Source: Flavobacteriaceae bacterium
Lineage (GTDB): Bacteria; Bacteroidota; Bacteroidia; Flavobacteriales; Flavobacteriaceae
Direction of reading: 5' to 3'
Length of the DNA: 61,839 bases
Assembly: GCA_947451475.1 (NCBI GenBank)
Contig: CANFZC010000007.1
Span: 1-61,839 of the forward strand
This document shows, one piece after another, positions 11,022 to 19,488 of the stretch (within the stretch, counting starts at the first letter, position 1; each line of letters begins with the position of its first letter). The notes below the pieces were generated by a model. It searched no databases. It worked only from the letters and a program-made list of their open reading frames with translations, and was not told the origin of the DNA. Both the position numbers and the translations under genes were made by a program.

Positions 11022-13027
11022 GATAATTCAAGTATGATTGTTTGGGTTTTATCTACTGGCTGTCCAGCTGGAATAGATTGTTTTTTAACTTTTCCTACTC
11101 CTATAACTTTTACTTTCAATTTTAAATTTTCCAAAAGAACTACAGCATCCATTCCGCTCATTCCTTTTAGATTAGGAATTACTTTTACGTCTATTTGAAC
11201 TTTAGCATTAAACGAGTTATAAGCTATTTCTTGTTTACTAACTTTCCGATTAAGATCTTTAATTTCATTTGTAGATGGGGCATCTGTGAAAATCTTTTGA
11301 GCTATACGTTTAAATACTGGTCCAGCCACATCGGCTCCATAGTAATTATTACCAGAAGTATTTGGCTTATGAACAACTACAATGCATGAATACTTTGGAT
11401 TATCTGCGGGGAAGAAACCTACGAAAGAAGATATATAATGTTTCTCAGAACCGCCATTCTTTGCATAATTAGCTTGGGCAGTTCCAGTCTTTCCTGCCAT
11501 TGAAAAATCTTTTGAATACAATTTAGCGCCAGTACCTCTCTTGACTACATTTTGCATCACTGCTTTCAACTTTTTAATAGTTTCATCAGAGCAAATCTTT
11601 GGATTGATAATTTCTTTATCGTATTTTTTGATTGTTTTATTCCATTCTTTTATTTCAGACACAAATTGTGGCTTAACCATTTCACCGTTATTGGCTACTG
11701 CATTGTACAATGTTAATGTTTGCAAAGGAGTTACTGACACGCCATAACCAAAAGCCATCCATGGCAACGAAATAGCACTCCATTGTTTATCTTTAGGTTG
11801 AGGAATATAGGGCCTTCCTTCTCCTTGAAATGGCAATCCTAACGGTTTATTCAGACCCATATGATCAATTCTATCAACAAACTCTTGAGGATTTTTTTTA
11901 TAATTTTCGTAAACTGCTTGAACCATTATAGTATTGGATGATACTTCAAATCCTCTAGCTAAAGAAATACGCCCGTAGCCCCCTTCATGCGAATCACGAA
12001 CTTTCTTTCCTCTATATTCAATAATTCCTCCTTGACTATCATATACTTTGCTAGTATCAATTTTGTGGTCATCTAACAAAGCAATCATATCTACCAATTT
12101 AAAAGTAGAACCAGGCTCATGTGCCTCTGCAATAGCATAATTTGTGGTTTCTAAATATGTAGAATCTTTTGGGTTTAATTTTCCTAAATTAGAAATCGCC
12201 TTCACTTTTCCCGTTTTAGTTTCCATAACTACAACACAGCCATGCTCAGCTTTATAATCTTGTAATTGTTTTAATAATGCGTGATGGGCAATATCCTGTA
12301 TATAAACGTCAATTGTTGAAATAACATCAAATCCATCTTGAGGATCAACTTCATTTTGGTCTCGAATAGGTTTCCATTGACCTTTAGCAATTTTTTGCTT
12401 TAATACTTTACCGTCTTTTCCATTTAGATATTTTCTAAAAGACCATTCAATTCCTTTTCCTTCTCGTTTCCCGATTTCATTTACTCTATCATAACCAATA
12501 GTCCTTAGCGCTATTTTTCCTATAGGATATTTGCGAATAGTTTCTTGTTCTGTTATCATTCCACCCTTATTTGGACCTAAATTGAATAAGGGAAATGATT
12601 TCATTCGCATGTATTCTGTATAACTTAAGTCACGTGCCACAAACATGTATCTGTTTTTACTGGCTCTTGCAGTACTAAATAAATTCTGATAATAAGAACT
12701 AGGCTTACCAAACATCAAATTCAATGAATCTGACAATGATTTTATATTTTTATCAAATGCTTCCCGTTTTGGTGCTACAGCATCAAAACGTATATTATAA
12801 TTAGGGATAGATGTAGCTAATAAACTTCCATCAGACGAATAAATATTTCCTTTATTTGCCGGGATTACAAAACTTTTTACTGTTTCTTTTTTTGCAAGTT
12901 CACGCAACTTTGGTCCTTCTACCCATTGAATTTTGGAAAGTTTAAATGCAACGGCTATTGCCATCAAAAAGATGCCAAAAGCCACAAGATAAATGCGGTA
13001 AGAAATATGTTTATCTCCTATTTCCAT
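11018..13027 (-). CDS. ftsI: Class B penicillin-binding protein FtsI (PBP3-like) with C-terminal PASTA domain
   Basis: This is the septal transpeptidase that cross-links peptidoglycan at division. One transmembrane helix (about residues 11-30) is followed by the dimerisation domain and the transpeptidase domain. Active-site motifs are S307-T-F-K310, the SSN triad mid-domain and K513-T-G. The last ~55 residues (KVIPNLKGMSGMDAVVLLEN onward) form one PASTA-like domain, absent from the E. coli enzyme but common in Bacteroidetes dcw PBPs. The start overlaps the ftsL-like gene by 10 bases and the end overlaps murE by 4. The protein is 669 aa and complete. Confidence 0.95.
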   Translation of the reverse strand: MEIGDKHISYRIYLVAFGIFLMAIAVAFKLSKIQWVEGPKLRELAKKETVKSFVIPANKGNIYSSDGSLLATSIPNYNIRFDAVAPKREAFDKNIKSLSDSLNLMFGKPSSYYQNLFSTARASKNRYMFVARDLSYTEYMRMKSFPLFNLGPNKGGMITEQETIRKYPIGKIALRTIGYDRVNEIGKREGKGIEWSFRKYLNGKDGKVLKQKIAKGQWKPIRDQNEVDPQDGFDVISTIDVYIQDIAHHALLKQLQDYKAEHGCVVVMETKTGKVKAISNLGKLNPKDSTYLETTNYAIAEAHEPGSTFKLVDMIALLDDHKIDTSKVYDSQGGIIEYRGKKVRDSHEGGYGRISLARGFEVSSNTIMVQAVYENYKKNPQEFVDRIDHMGLNKPLGLPFQGEGRPYIPQPKDKQWSAISLPWMAFGYGVSVTPLQTLTLYNAVANNGEMVKPQFVSEIKEWNKTIKKYDKEIINPKICSDETIKKLKAVMQNVVKRGTGAKLYSKDFSMAGKTGTAQANYAKNGGSEKHYISSFVGFFPADNPKYSCIVVVHKPNTSGNNYYGADVAGPVFKRIAQKIFTDAPSTNEIKDLNRKVSKQEIAYNSFNAKVQIDVKVIPNLKGMSGMDAVVLLENLKLKVKVIGVGKVKKQSIPAGQPVDKTQTIILELS

Positions 13028-13365
13028 ATTTTTTGGAAGAAAGTTTTTTCAATTGGTTTAATGACCTTTATTTTTTGAGGTGGAACCGATGACGGAAATA
13101 TTTTTCTTTCTTTCATCTTGTCGGACACGGTCGATTCCATCTTTAACTTCATTAATTCAGAACGCTTATCAACAAATTCAGATCGGAGTTCCTTAACCTC
13201 ATTAGTCAATTCTGCTATTTTAAAAATCTTTTCATCATAACGATGCTCATTTGCAATCATTAAAATAGCGAGAACTATTAAAAACACAATAAATCTCCAG
13301 TTCTTCGTAGCATCTTCATTAACTAAGAACCTCGCTTTTAATATACTGTAAACTCCGTTTTTCAT
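13018..13365 (-). CDS. FtsL-like small bitopic division protein
   Basis: This 115-aa protein has a short basic cytoplasmic tail, one membrane segment (about residues 24-41) and a heptad-like charged helix (about 45-85). That topology is the one of FtsL, which pairs with FtsB to activate FtsWI. Sequence identity to model FtsL proteins cannot be judged by eye. The call rests on topology and on its place between rsmH (4-base overlap) and ftsI (10-base overlap). Bacteroidetes genomes usually annotate this locus as an FtsL-like protein. Confidence 0.8.
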   Translation of the reverse strand: MKNGVYSILKARFLVNEDATKNWRFIVFLIVLAILMIANEHRYDEKIFKIAELTNEVKELRSEFVDKRSELMKLKMESTVSDKMKERKIFPSSVPPQKIKVIKPIEKTFFQKIWK

Positions 13366-14267
13366 CTCTTTTCCGCAATTCTTAATTTCGCACTTCTAGC
13401 TCTATTATTAATTTTGATTTCAGCTTCATTGGGTACAATTAACTTTCCTATTAATTTAAATGGAACAGAAAAATTTCCGTAAAAATCTCTTTCAGGTTCA
13501 CCTTCAAACAATCCGTTTTTCATAAAACGTTTTACAAGTCTATCTTCAAGCGAATGATAAGAGATTACACTTAATCTACCTTCAGGCTTTAATATTTCTA
13601 GCGACTGTTCTAAAAACTCTTTTAAAACTTCCATCTCTTGGTTTACCTCGATTCGAATAGCTTGATAAATTTGTGCCAAGATTTTGTTTTTAAACTGATC
13701 TGGTAAAAATCTTGCCAAAACCAATTTCAATTCATCAGTTGTATTAATTGTCTTATTTTCTCTTGCTTCAATTATAGTTCTAGTAATTGCTGGCGCAAGT
13801 TTTAATTCACCATAATCCAAAAACACCCTTTTCAAATTCACTTCATCATATTCATTAATCACTTTAAATGCATTGACATCATTTCTTTTACTCATTCGCA
13901 TATCTAAATCTGCATCGAAGCGGGTCGAAAATCCTCTTTCTGGAACATCAAATTGATGGGAGGAAACACCTAAATCTGCTAAAATACCATCCACACTTTT
14001 AACACCATGAAATCTTAAAAAACGTTTGATATATCTAAAATTTTCTTGTATTAAAACAAATCTTTCATCTAGCAAAGCGTTTCCCCATGCATCTTCATCT
14101 TGATCAAATCCAAACAATTTTCCAGCTGAATTTAAGCGACTCAAGATCTCTTTCGAATGGCCACCTCCACCAAATGTTACATCCACATATATTCCGTCAG
14201 GTTTGATATTCAAACCATCAACAGTTTCTTTCAATAAAACCGGATTATGATACTCCATTATTGTCAT
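13362..14267 (-). CDS. rsmH: 16S rRNA (cytosine1402-N4)-methyltransferase RsmH (MraW)
   Basis: RsmH uses S-adenosylmethionine to methylate N4 of C1402 in the 16S rRNA decoding site. The N-terminal YHNPVLLKETVDGL, the SAM loop VTFGGGGHSKEIL and the later GILADLGVSSHQFD and SYHSLEDRLVKRF are family hallmarks. The start at 14267 overlaps mraZ by 23 bases. An alternative in-frame ATG at 14258 would also give a normal N-terminus, so the exact start is uncertain by three codons. It is the second gene of the dcw operon, as in most bacteria. Confidence 0.96.
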   Translation of the reverse strand: MTIMEYHNPVLLKETVDGLNIKPDGIYVDVTFGGGGHSKEILSRLNSAGKLFGFDQDEDAWGNALLDERFVLIQENFRYIKRFLRFHGVKSVDGILADLGVSSHQFDVPERGFSTRFDADLDMRMSKRNDVNAFKVINEYDEVNLKRVFLDYGELKLAPAITRTIIEARENKTINTTDELKLVLARFLPDQFKNKILAQIYQAIRIEVNQEMEVLKEFLEQSLEILKPEGRLSVISYHSLEDRLVKRFMKNGLFEGEPERDFYGNFSVPFKLIGKLIVPNEAEIKINNRARSAKLRIAEKR

Positions 14268-14718
14268 TATTAAGGCCCCCCATTACTTCTTCTGCCAAAT
14301 CAGCAAAACCAACCTCATCGCCCGAAATTGCTTTTTCATACAAATCCTTATCCCAAATTTCAACTATATTCACAGCAGAGGAAAGCACAATATCTTTCGT
14401 AATATGACCAAATACAACCAAATCTTTGGGAATTAACAGCCGTCCTAAATCATCCACTTCTACTACTTTAACGCCTGCGGTAAATCGACGAATGAAGTCA
14501 TTATTTTTCTTCACAAAACGATTAAGCTTATTGATTTTATCCATCATTAAATTCCATTCTGTCATAGGGTATAATTCTAGACAAGGCTGAAAAACAGAAC
14601 GCTTCAAAACAAATCCATCTTGCAGAGCTACAGACAATTGCTTCTTCAACGCAGAAGGAATCATTAGTCTTCCTTTTGCGTCAGCTTTGCACTCATATGT
14701 TCCGATAATGGAGTTCAC
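14245..14718 (-). CDS. mraZ: Transcriptional regulator MraZ
   Basis: MraZ is a ring-forming SpoVT/AbrB-like DNA-binding protein that represses its own dcw operon in other bacteria. Two AbrB-like halves are visible, each with the Asp-x-x-Gly-Arg-Leu signature (KADAKGRLMIP and VDDLGRLLIP). I place the start at the GTG at 14718, giving 157 aa and the usual N-terminus (NSIIGTYECKADAKGR). The same frame stays open upstream to 14775, but that extension reads through the operator repeats and the -7 box and is unlikely to be translated. A TTG at 14724 is a second possible start. It overlaps rsmH by 23 bases. Confidence 0.93.
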   Translation of the reverse strand: MNSIIGTYECKADAKGRLMIPSALKKQLSVALQDGFVLKRSVFQPCLELYPMTEWNLMMDKINKLNRFVKKNNDFIRRFTAGVKVVEVDDLGRLLIPKDLVVFGHITKDIVLSSAVNIVEIWDKDLYEKAISGDEVGFADLAEEVMGGLNNDNNGVS

Positions 14719-14741
14719 TTGCAATTTATTTGGATTATTAG

Positions 14742-14785
14742 CAAAAATATAAAATATATTACCACAAATTACCACAAATTACCAC
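14742..14785 (-). promoter_or_regulatory. MraZ operator (three GTGGT repeats) overlapping the dcw promoter
   Basis: Read on the minus strand, GTGGT occurs three times with an exact 10-base period, at 14785-14781, 14775-14771 and 14765-14761. MraZ operators in other bacteria are clusters of GTGG-type repeats spaced about one helical turn and lying just upstream of mraZ. A TATTTTTG box at 14749-14742 fits the Bacteroidetes -7 consensus TAnnTTTG, and a TTTG at the upstream repeat junction lies ~23 bases away. MraZ bound here would cover the -33 region, which fits autorepression. Confidence 0.85.
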
Positions 14786-15043
14786 TTTGTTAATAAGTTT
14801 TACCGCTTTAATCCCTTTTGAGTGAAAAACACAATAAAATCAACCGTCTCCATTTTTCTACAGATTATCTAAAAAAAACAATCCGCAAAATTCAAAAGGT
14901 CTAAAATTCTGATTTTAAAGTCATTCGTAATTGAAACAATAATTATTTTCTTCTAAACAGAAAAAAACCGAATTAGAATATTACATCTAGTGCATATAAA
15001 AAGTTTAGGATGAAATTGTCAATTTATGCTGTAAATAATTTTG
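14786..15043. other. AT-rich divergent intergenic stretch between mraZ and the hydrolase gene
   Basis: Together with the flanking promoter elements this makes a ~390-base gene-free stretch between the mraZ start and the hydrolase start. I see only A/T runs here, and no open frame, hairpin or repeat that I can support. It probably serves as the spacer between the two divergent promoters. Confidence 0.5.
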
Positions 15044-15080
15044 TTTGAAAGGGGTTTTAAGGTATAATATCATATATTTG
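15044..15080 (+). promoter_or_regulatory. Bacteroidetes-type promoter of the alpha/beta hydrolase gene
   Basis: TATATTTG at 15073-15080 matches the -7 consensus TAnnTTTG. TTTG at 15044-15047 lies 25 bases upstream, slightly longer than the usual 17-23. The ATG follows 27 bases after the -7 box. Confidence 0.55.
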
Positions 15081-15107
15081 TTGCCGTTGTAAAGTCGGAG
15101 AAAACAT

Positions 15108-15872
15108 ATGGAAAGAAATTTTAAAAAAGAAGGTAGATATTCCTATTTTGAAGCAGGCGAAGGTACACCCATCGTAATTTTGCATGGGTTAATGGGGGGG
15201 TTAAGTAACTTTGGTGGAGTCGCAGATTATTTCTCGACTAGAGGATATAAAATTGTCATTCCTGAATTGCCAATATATACTCAAAATATTCTAAAAACCA
15301 ACGTGAAAGCCTTTGCTAAATACGTTAAAGACTTTATCACTTATAAAGGATTTGACAGAGTTATTTTGCTGGGAAATTCTCTTGGAGGGCACATTGCTTT
15401 ATACCATTCAAAAATGTATCCCGAAAAAGTAGCTGGATTAATAATAACCGGAAGCTCTGGATTATATGAAAGTGCTATGGGAGATAGCTACCCTAAACGC
15501 GGAGACTATGAATACATCAAGAAAAAAGCAGAAGCAGTTTTTTATGACCCGAAAGTTGCTAGCAAAGAAATTGTCGACGAAGTATTTGCTGTTGTAAATG
15601 ACCGCATTAAAGTAATAAAGACATTAACTATTGCTAAAAGCGCTATACGCCACAACATGGCCAAAGATTTACCTAAAATGCATGTGAAAACATGTATTAT
15701 TTGGGGTAAAAATGACCAAGTTACTCCTCCTGAAGTTGCAGAAGAATTTCATAAACTAATGCCGAACTCCGAATTATATTGGATAGACAAATGTGGCCAT
15801 GCGGCAATGATGGAACATCCTGATGAATTTAATCGCTTGTTAAATGAGTGGTTAAAAGAGGTGCATTTATAG
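15108..15872 (+). CDS. Alpha/beta-fold hydrolase
   Basis: This is a soluble serine hydrolase of 254 aa with no signal peptide, presumably cytoplasmic. The oxyanion loop is HGLMGG near residue 26 and the nucleophile elbow GNSLGGH carries the catalytic serine. The acid lies in GKNDQVTPP and the catalytic histidine in CGHAAMMEHP near the C-terminus. The substrate cannot be deduced; the family includes esterases, lipases and C-C hydrolases. It lies divergently from the dcw operon and ends in its own terminator before engB. Confidence 0.85.
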   Translation: MERNFKKEGRYSYFEAGEGTPIVILHGLMGGLSNFGGVADYFSTRGYKIVIPELPIYTQNILKTNVKAFAKYVKDFITYKGFDRVILLGNSLGGHIALYHSKMYPEKVAGLIITGSSGLYESAMGDSYPKRGDYEYIKKKAEAVFYDPKVASKEIVDEVFAVVNDRIKVIKTLTIAKSAIRHNMAKDLPKMHVKTCIIWGKNDQVTPPEVAEEFHKLMPNSELYWIDKCGHAAMMEHPDEFNRLLNEWLKEVHL

Positions 15873-15876
15873 ACTT

Positions 15877-15905
15877 AAAGTCTTATTTATAAGGACTTTT
15901 TTATT
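15877..15905 (+). terminator. Rho-independent terminator after the hydrolase gene
   Basis: AAAGTC and TTAT pair with ATAA and GACTTT across a very short loop with one bulged G, followed by a run of T. It ends 16 bases before engB, so engB may be reached by readthrough or have its own weak promoter. Confidence 0.65.
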
Positions 15906-15920
15906 TTTAAAAAATATTAA

Positions 15921-16538
15921 ATGAAAATTAATTCCGCCGAATTTATTATTAGCAATTCTGATGTAAGCAAATGTCCTAAGGATCCTTTACCAGAATATGC
16001 TTTTATAGGTCGATCCAATGTGGGGAAGTCATCCTTAATTAACATGTTGACAAACCACAAGAATTTGGCAAAAACATCAGGAAAACCAGGAAAAACGCAA
16101 CTTATCAATCACTTTAAAATCAATTTAAATTGGTTTTTGGTTGATTTACCAGGTTATGGTTACGCTCGAGTTTCCAAGAAAACCAAGGAAGTCTTTCAAC
16201 AATTCATAACTGATTATTTTGAGAAAAGAGAACAATTGGTCTGTGCTTTTATTTTGATTGACATTAGACTTGAAGCTCAGAAAATTGACTTAGAATTCAT
16301 TAATTACCTTGGAGAAATTGAAGTCCCATTCTGCATAATTTTTACTAAAGCAGATAAAATAAGTAAAACAAAAATCGATTCTCATATTGCAGCTTATCGC
16401 AAAGAATTATTGTCAAATAATTGGGAAGAGATGCCACAGCATTTTGTAACCTCGGCTCTTGAATCTACTGGAAGAGAAAAAGTATTAGATTTTATCGATG
16501 AAGTTAATAATGAAATGTTTAAAAACAATTTATTGTAA
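15921..16538 (+). CDS. engB: Ribosome biogenesis GTP-binding protein EngB (YihA/YsxC)
   Basis: This is a small TRAFAC-class GTPase involved in large ribosomal subunit assembly. G1 is GRSNVGKSSL (residues ~29-38), G3 is DLPGYGYA, G4 is TKADK and G5 is in VTSALEST. The 205 aa give a single G domain, the normal size. The ATG at 15921 gives the usual N-terminus (MKINSAEFIISNSDVSKCP). It faces gldC tail to tail with a 21-base gap. Confidence 0.95.
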   Translation: MKINSAEFIISNSDVSKCPKDPLPEYAFIGRSNVGKSSLINMLTNHKNLAKTSGKPGKTQLINHFKINLNWFLVDLPGYGYARVSKKTKEVFQQFITDYFEKREQLVCAFILIDIRLEAQKIDLEFINYLGEIEVPFCIIFTKADKISKTKIDSHIAAYRKELLSNNWEEMPQHFVTSALESTGREKVLDFIDEVNNEMFKNNLL

Positions 16539-16559
16539 AAATCAATTTTAAACTATTTA

Positions 16560-16895
16560 TTATTTTTTCAATTCCAATTTTTCTGCAAAATATTCACAGA
16601 AATCCTTCATCGTGTCAGCCATTTTTTCATCAGCTGTTGCTCGATGATAAGTGTCAGCCATAGCTACAAGAGTTTGATGAAAAAATAATTTCATCTCATC
16701 AACTGGCATATCTTTAGTCCATAAATCAATACGTAGTGTTTCTTGCTGCTTACTGTTCCAAATTGATAACATAATTGCTTTTGCTTCTTCTTTTTCAATT
16801 CCTCCTTCTTGGGCAGTCCATGATAATTTATCAGGCACCCTGTTTTGGTCAAGTTCAACTTCAAATTTTATTTCAGACTTAATCGTATTACTCAT
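16560..16895 (-). CDS. gldC: Gliding motility protein GldC
   Basis: GldC is a small cytoplasmic protein that is needed for full gliding motility in Flavobacterium johnsoniae; its biochemical role is unknown. The ATG at 16895 gives 111 aa beginning MSNTIKSEIKFEVELDQNRV, matching the known length and N-terminus. The frame is open further upstream but that would place the start inside gldB. It overlaps the end of gldB by 8 bases, so the two are probably co-translated. No signal peptide or membrane segment is seen. Confidence 0.93.
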   Translation of the reverse strand: MSNTIKSEIKFEVELDQNRVPDKLSWTAQEGGIEKEEAKAIMLSIWNSKQQETLRIDLWTKDMPVDEMKLFFHQTLVAMADTYHRATADEKMADTMKDFCEYFAEKLELKK

Positions 16896-17850
16896 TCTTA
16901 TTAGGTTTGTATTTTGATTTTTCAAATAATTGTTTTGCATCCATTTTAAGCATATCCTGTAAACTTACTTCATTATTTTTCATATACGAACGAACGATTT
17001 GCCATCCAAGCCATTGCCCAACTCTTCCCGGCGATTCATTATCGATTTCAAGATAAAATTTCGAAAAAGGGGCTACATTGATGAAGCGATTTGGCAATCT
17101 TGAATCAGAGTTAAATAATAAATTTTCGTCAATGAAAAATCGCCACATGTAACTTTCATTATCTTGACACCAAACAACTTGCTCCTGCAAATAACCAATC
17201 TTTTCAGCATCTGTATATTCTGGCAACAAAATATCTTTTAAATACAATTGTTTACCGTAATATATCATATTAGACAACAATGTTTTATCGGTCGGTGGAG
17301 CAATTTTTCGATACGCAAAGCTAGTTACTACATCAGGTAATATTTGTCTTTCTTCGAAATTTTGTTTTAGATATTTAGGAAATTCGTAAAATTTATGATC
17401 CTTGCCTAAATAAAGTTCCAACGCGATAATTAATTTATCATTTGCATATATAGCTTTGTTATTGTAATCCATTTCAGCTATTACAGTGTAAACTTTTGGC
17501 GTTGTAGTTTCGGGAAAGTAATATTTAATATGTTTAAATAAATCTTCAATCTCATTCGTTTCATTGTCAAAATTTGAGTATTTTTTTTCAACCTCTTGAT
17601 ATAATTCTTGCCAAAGTGGATTTTGCATCTTTTCAATCCAAATCTTGTCATCAATCCCATTGGGGAAGAAAAAAGGATATTTTGCTTTTAAATTTGGTAA
17701 ACCTCTTGGTGTAGCTTCAAAAAAAGATTTATCGAAACGATCCACTTTAACATCAACAGAAATTTGTTCAACAGCCTTTTCTACTTTTGATTTTTTATCA
17801 CAGGAAATCAAAAAAAACAGCATAAATAATACTAAAATAAACTTTCTCAT
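16888..17850 (-). CDS. gldB: Gliding motility lipoprotein GldB
   Basis: GldB is a lipoprotein essential for gliding and T9SS-linked functions in F. johnsoniae. The N-terminus is a classical lipoprotein signal: two basic residues, a hydrophobic run, and the lipobox LISC with Cys17. The remaining ~300 residues are soluble with no further membrane segment. The length of 320 aa agrees with the known protein. It is followed by gldC with an 8-base overlap, and nadE lies divergently upstream, the arrangement I recall for F. johnsoniae. Confidence 0.93.
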   Translation of the reverse strand: MRKFILVLFMLFFLISCDKKSKVEKAVEQISVDVKVDRFDKSFFEATPRGLPNLKAKYPFFFPNGIDDKIWIEKMQNPLWQELYQEVEKKYSNFDNETNEIEDLFKHIKYYFPETTTPKVYTVIAEMDYNNKAIYANDKLIIALELYLGKDHKFYEFPKYLKQNFEERQILPDVVTSFAYRKIAPPTDKTLLSNMIYYGKQLYLKDILLPEYTDAEKIGYLQEQVVWCQDNESYMWRFFIDENLLFNSDSRLPNRFINVAPFSKFYLEIDNESPGRVGQWLGWQIVRSYMKNNEVSLQDMLKMDAKQLFEKSKYKPNKNE

Positions 17851-17880
17851 CTATTAAGCAATTAATAAGGTTCAAATCAA

Positions 17881-17910
17881 TTTGAATCGAAATTGATTTT
17901 TTTACTTTTG
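17881..17910 (+). promoter_or_regulatory. Bacteroidetes-type promoter of nadE
   Basis: TTTG at 17881-17884, 18 bases, then TACTTTTG at 17903-17910 is a near-perfect TTG-N17-23-TAnnTTTG promoter. The nadE ATG lies 38 bases further on. Confidence 0.8.
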
Positions 17911-17948
17911 CAAATATACATTGCAGTTTTAATAAATTTTCATAACAA

Positions 17949-18755
17949 ATGGCTAAAAAAAGTAAAATCAAGGTAGGGGAAGTTAATACTTTAATTGTTT
18001 CATGGTTGAAAGATTATTCGCAGAGATCAAAGACGAACGGATTTGTAATAGGAATATCTGGCGGAGTTGATTCAGCCGTCACTTCATCTTTATGTGCACA
18101 AACAGGATTACTTACATTATGTATTGAAATGCCAATTCATCAAGATGGCACACAAGTAAGCCGTGGGAAAGAGCATATAGAACAACTTAAGAAAAGATTC
18201 ACAAATGTAAAAAGTATAGAGGTCAGTTTAACTTCCGTATTCGACTCTTTTCAAGAACAGGTACCCTCTAGTTTTGACACTACAAGATTAGAGTTATCAT
18301 TAGCAAATACAAGGGCTAGATTAAGAATGACTACTTTATATTATTTTGCGGGAGTTCATGGCCTATTGGTAGCTGGAACTGGAAATAAAGTAGAAGATTT
18401 CGGAGTAGGTTTTTATACTAAATATGGAGACGGTGGTGTTGATTTGAGTCCGATAGCAGACTTAATGAAAAGTGATGTATTTGCGCTGGGTGAATTTTTA
18501 GACATTCCAAAATCAATACAAAATGCAGCTCCAACCGATGGATTATTTGGAGATTCAAGAACAGATGAGGAACAAATTGGTGCAAGTTATGACGAATTGG
18601 AATGGGCTATGATTGAAGAAGAGAATAACAAAACAGCAGGAGATTTTATCGGTCGAGAAAGAGATGTTTTTGAAATTTATGAGAAATTAAACAGAATTAA
18701 CCAACATAAAATGAATCCAATTCCTGTATGTATAATCCCAAAATATATGAAATAA
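17949..18755 (+). CDS. nadE: NAD synthetase NadE, ammonia-type
   Basis: NadE makes NAD from deamido-NAD in the cytoplasm. The N-type ATP pyrophosphatase loop is GISGGVDSAVTSSL (residues ~34-47). Further family segments are ANTRARLRMTTLY, GTGNKVEDFGVGF and GDGGVDLSPIADLMKSDV. At 268 aa there is no N-terminal nitrilase/glutaminase domain, so ammonia rather than glutamine is the expected nitrogen donor. It is divergent from gldB. The start at 17949 fits the promoter and the family length. Confidence 0.95.
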   Translation: MAKKSKIKVGEVNTLIVSWLKDYSQRSKTNGFVIGISGGVDSAVTSSLCAQTGLLTLCIEMPIHQDGTQVSRGKEHIEQLKKRFTNVKSIEVSLTSVFDSFQEQVPSSFDTTRLELSLANTRARLRMTTLYYFAGVHGLLVAGTGNKVEDFGVGFYTKYGDGGVDLSPIADLMKSDVFALGEFLDIPKSIQNAAPTDGLFGDSRTDEEQIGASYDELEWAMIEEENNKTAGDFIGRERDVFEIYEKLNRINQHKMNPIPVCIIPKYMK

Positions 18756-18827
18756 TTAACTTTTTTACAATATAATTATTTAACTTTACAGTAAATTTCT
18801 ATTAATTTTTTATCAAATACCACAATT

Positions 18828-19457
18828 ATGATAAATGTATGTATTGCTGATAACTTTCCAGTTGTACACTTTGGAATGAAAGCTTATTTTAAGGATCATC
18901 CTGAGATAAGTATCGTCTCCAACGTAGGAAATTTTTTTATGGTTCCAGATGCTTTAAGAAACAAAGAAATTGACGTCTTAATTATCGATTTAGAACTTGA
19001 AGGATTAAAGAGTATTTATGAAATCAAGTCAATCATCAGAAATTTTCCAAAAACTAAAGTTATCGTTTTTAGTAGCTTGTCAGAACACATTTATGCACCA
19101 AATGCTATCAAAGCAGGTTGTGCAGGTTATGTTCATAAGACATCAAAACTTGAAAATTTGGGTATAACCATTGTCAAAGTACACCAAGGACAAATTATAC
19201 TTAACGAAGAAATCAAGCGAAACTTAGCTTTAATAGCTAAGCAAAACAAATCCGAACGATTGTACCGAAAACTTTCTAACAGAGAGATTGAGGTATTAAG
19301 GTTTTTAAGCGATGGCAAGAAGAACAACGAAATCGCTAAAATTTTAACCCTTAACGAGAAAACCATTAGTACTTACAAACTGCGTTTATTAACAAAGCTA
19401 AATGTGACTAACTTGGTTGATCTTGTTAACAAAGCTAAGACTTTAGAAATCGTTTAA
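18828..19457 (+). CDS. NarL/FixJ-type response regulator, orphan
   Basis: This is a two-domain transcription factor of 209 aa. The receiver domain has an acidic residue at Asp8, the likely phospho-acceptor Asp54 (in LIIDLELEG) and the conserved lysine in YVHKTSK. The C-terminal LuxR-type helix-turn-helix starts at LSNREIEVLRFLSDGKKNNE and continues through the recognition helix (LNEKTISTYKLRLLTKLNV). No histidine kinase is adjacent, so its partner is elsewhere. Targets cannot be inferred. It ends at a strong terminator shared with dnaG. Confidence 0.9.
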   Translation: MINVCIADNFPVVHFGMKAYFKDHPEISIVSNVGNFFMVPDALRNKEIDVLIIDLELEGLKSIYEIKSIIRNFPKTKVIVFSSLSEHIYAPNAIKAGCAGYVHKTSKLENLGITIVKVHQGQIILNEEIKRNLALIAKQNKSERLYRKLSNREIEVLRFLSDGKKNNEIAKILTLNEKTISTYKLRLLTKLNVTNLVDLVNKAKTLEIV

Positions 19458-19462
19458 AATTA

Positions 19463-19488
19463 AAACCCCGTAAATCGGGGTTTTTTTA
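19463..19488. terminator. Bidirectional terminator between response regulator and dnaG
   Basis: Stem AAACCCCG / CGGGGTTT with a 5-base loop TAAAT is followed by seven T on the plus strand and preceded by A residues that serve the opposite direction. It overlaps the dnaG stop. Confidence 0.85.

Noticed and set aside
14719..14775. Longer MraZ N-terminus starting at a GTG at 14775
   Set aside because: The extension is the operator repeats and the -7 box read as codons. MraZ families start near NSIIGTYECK.
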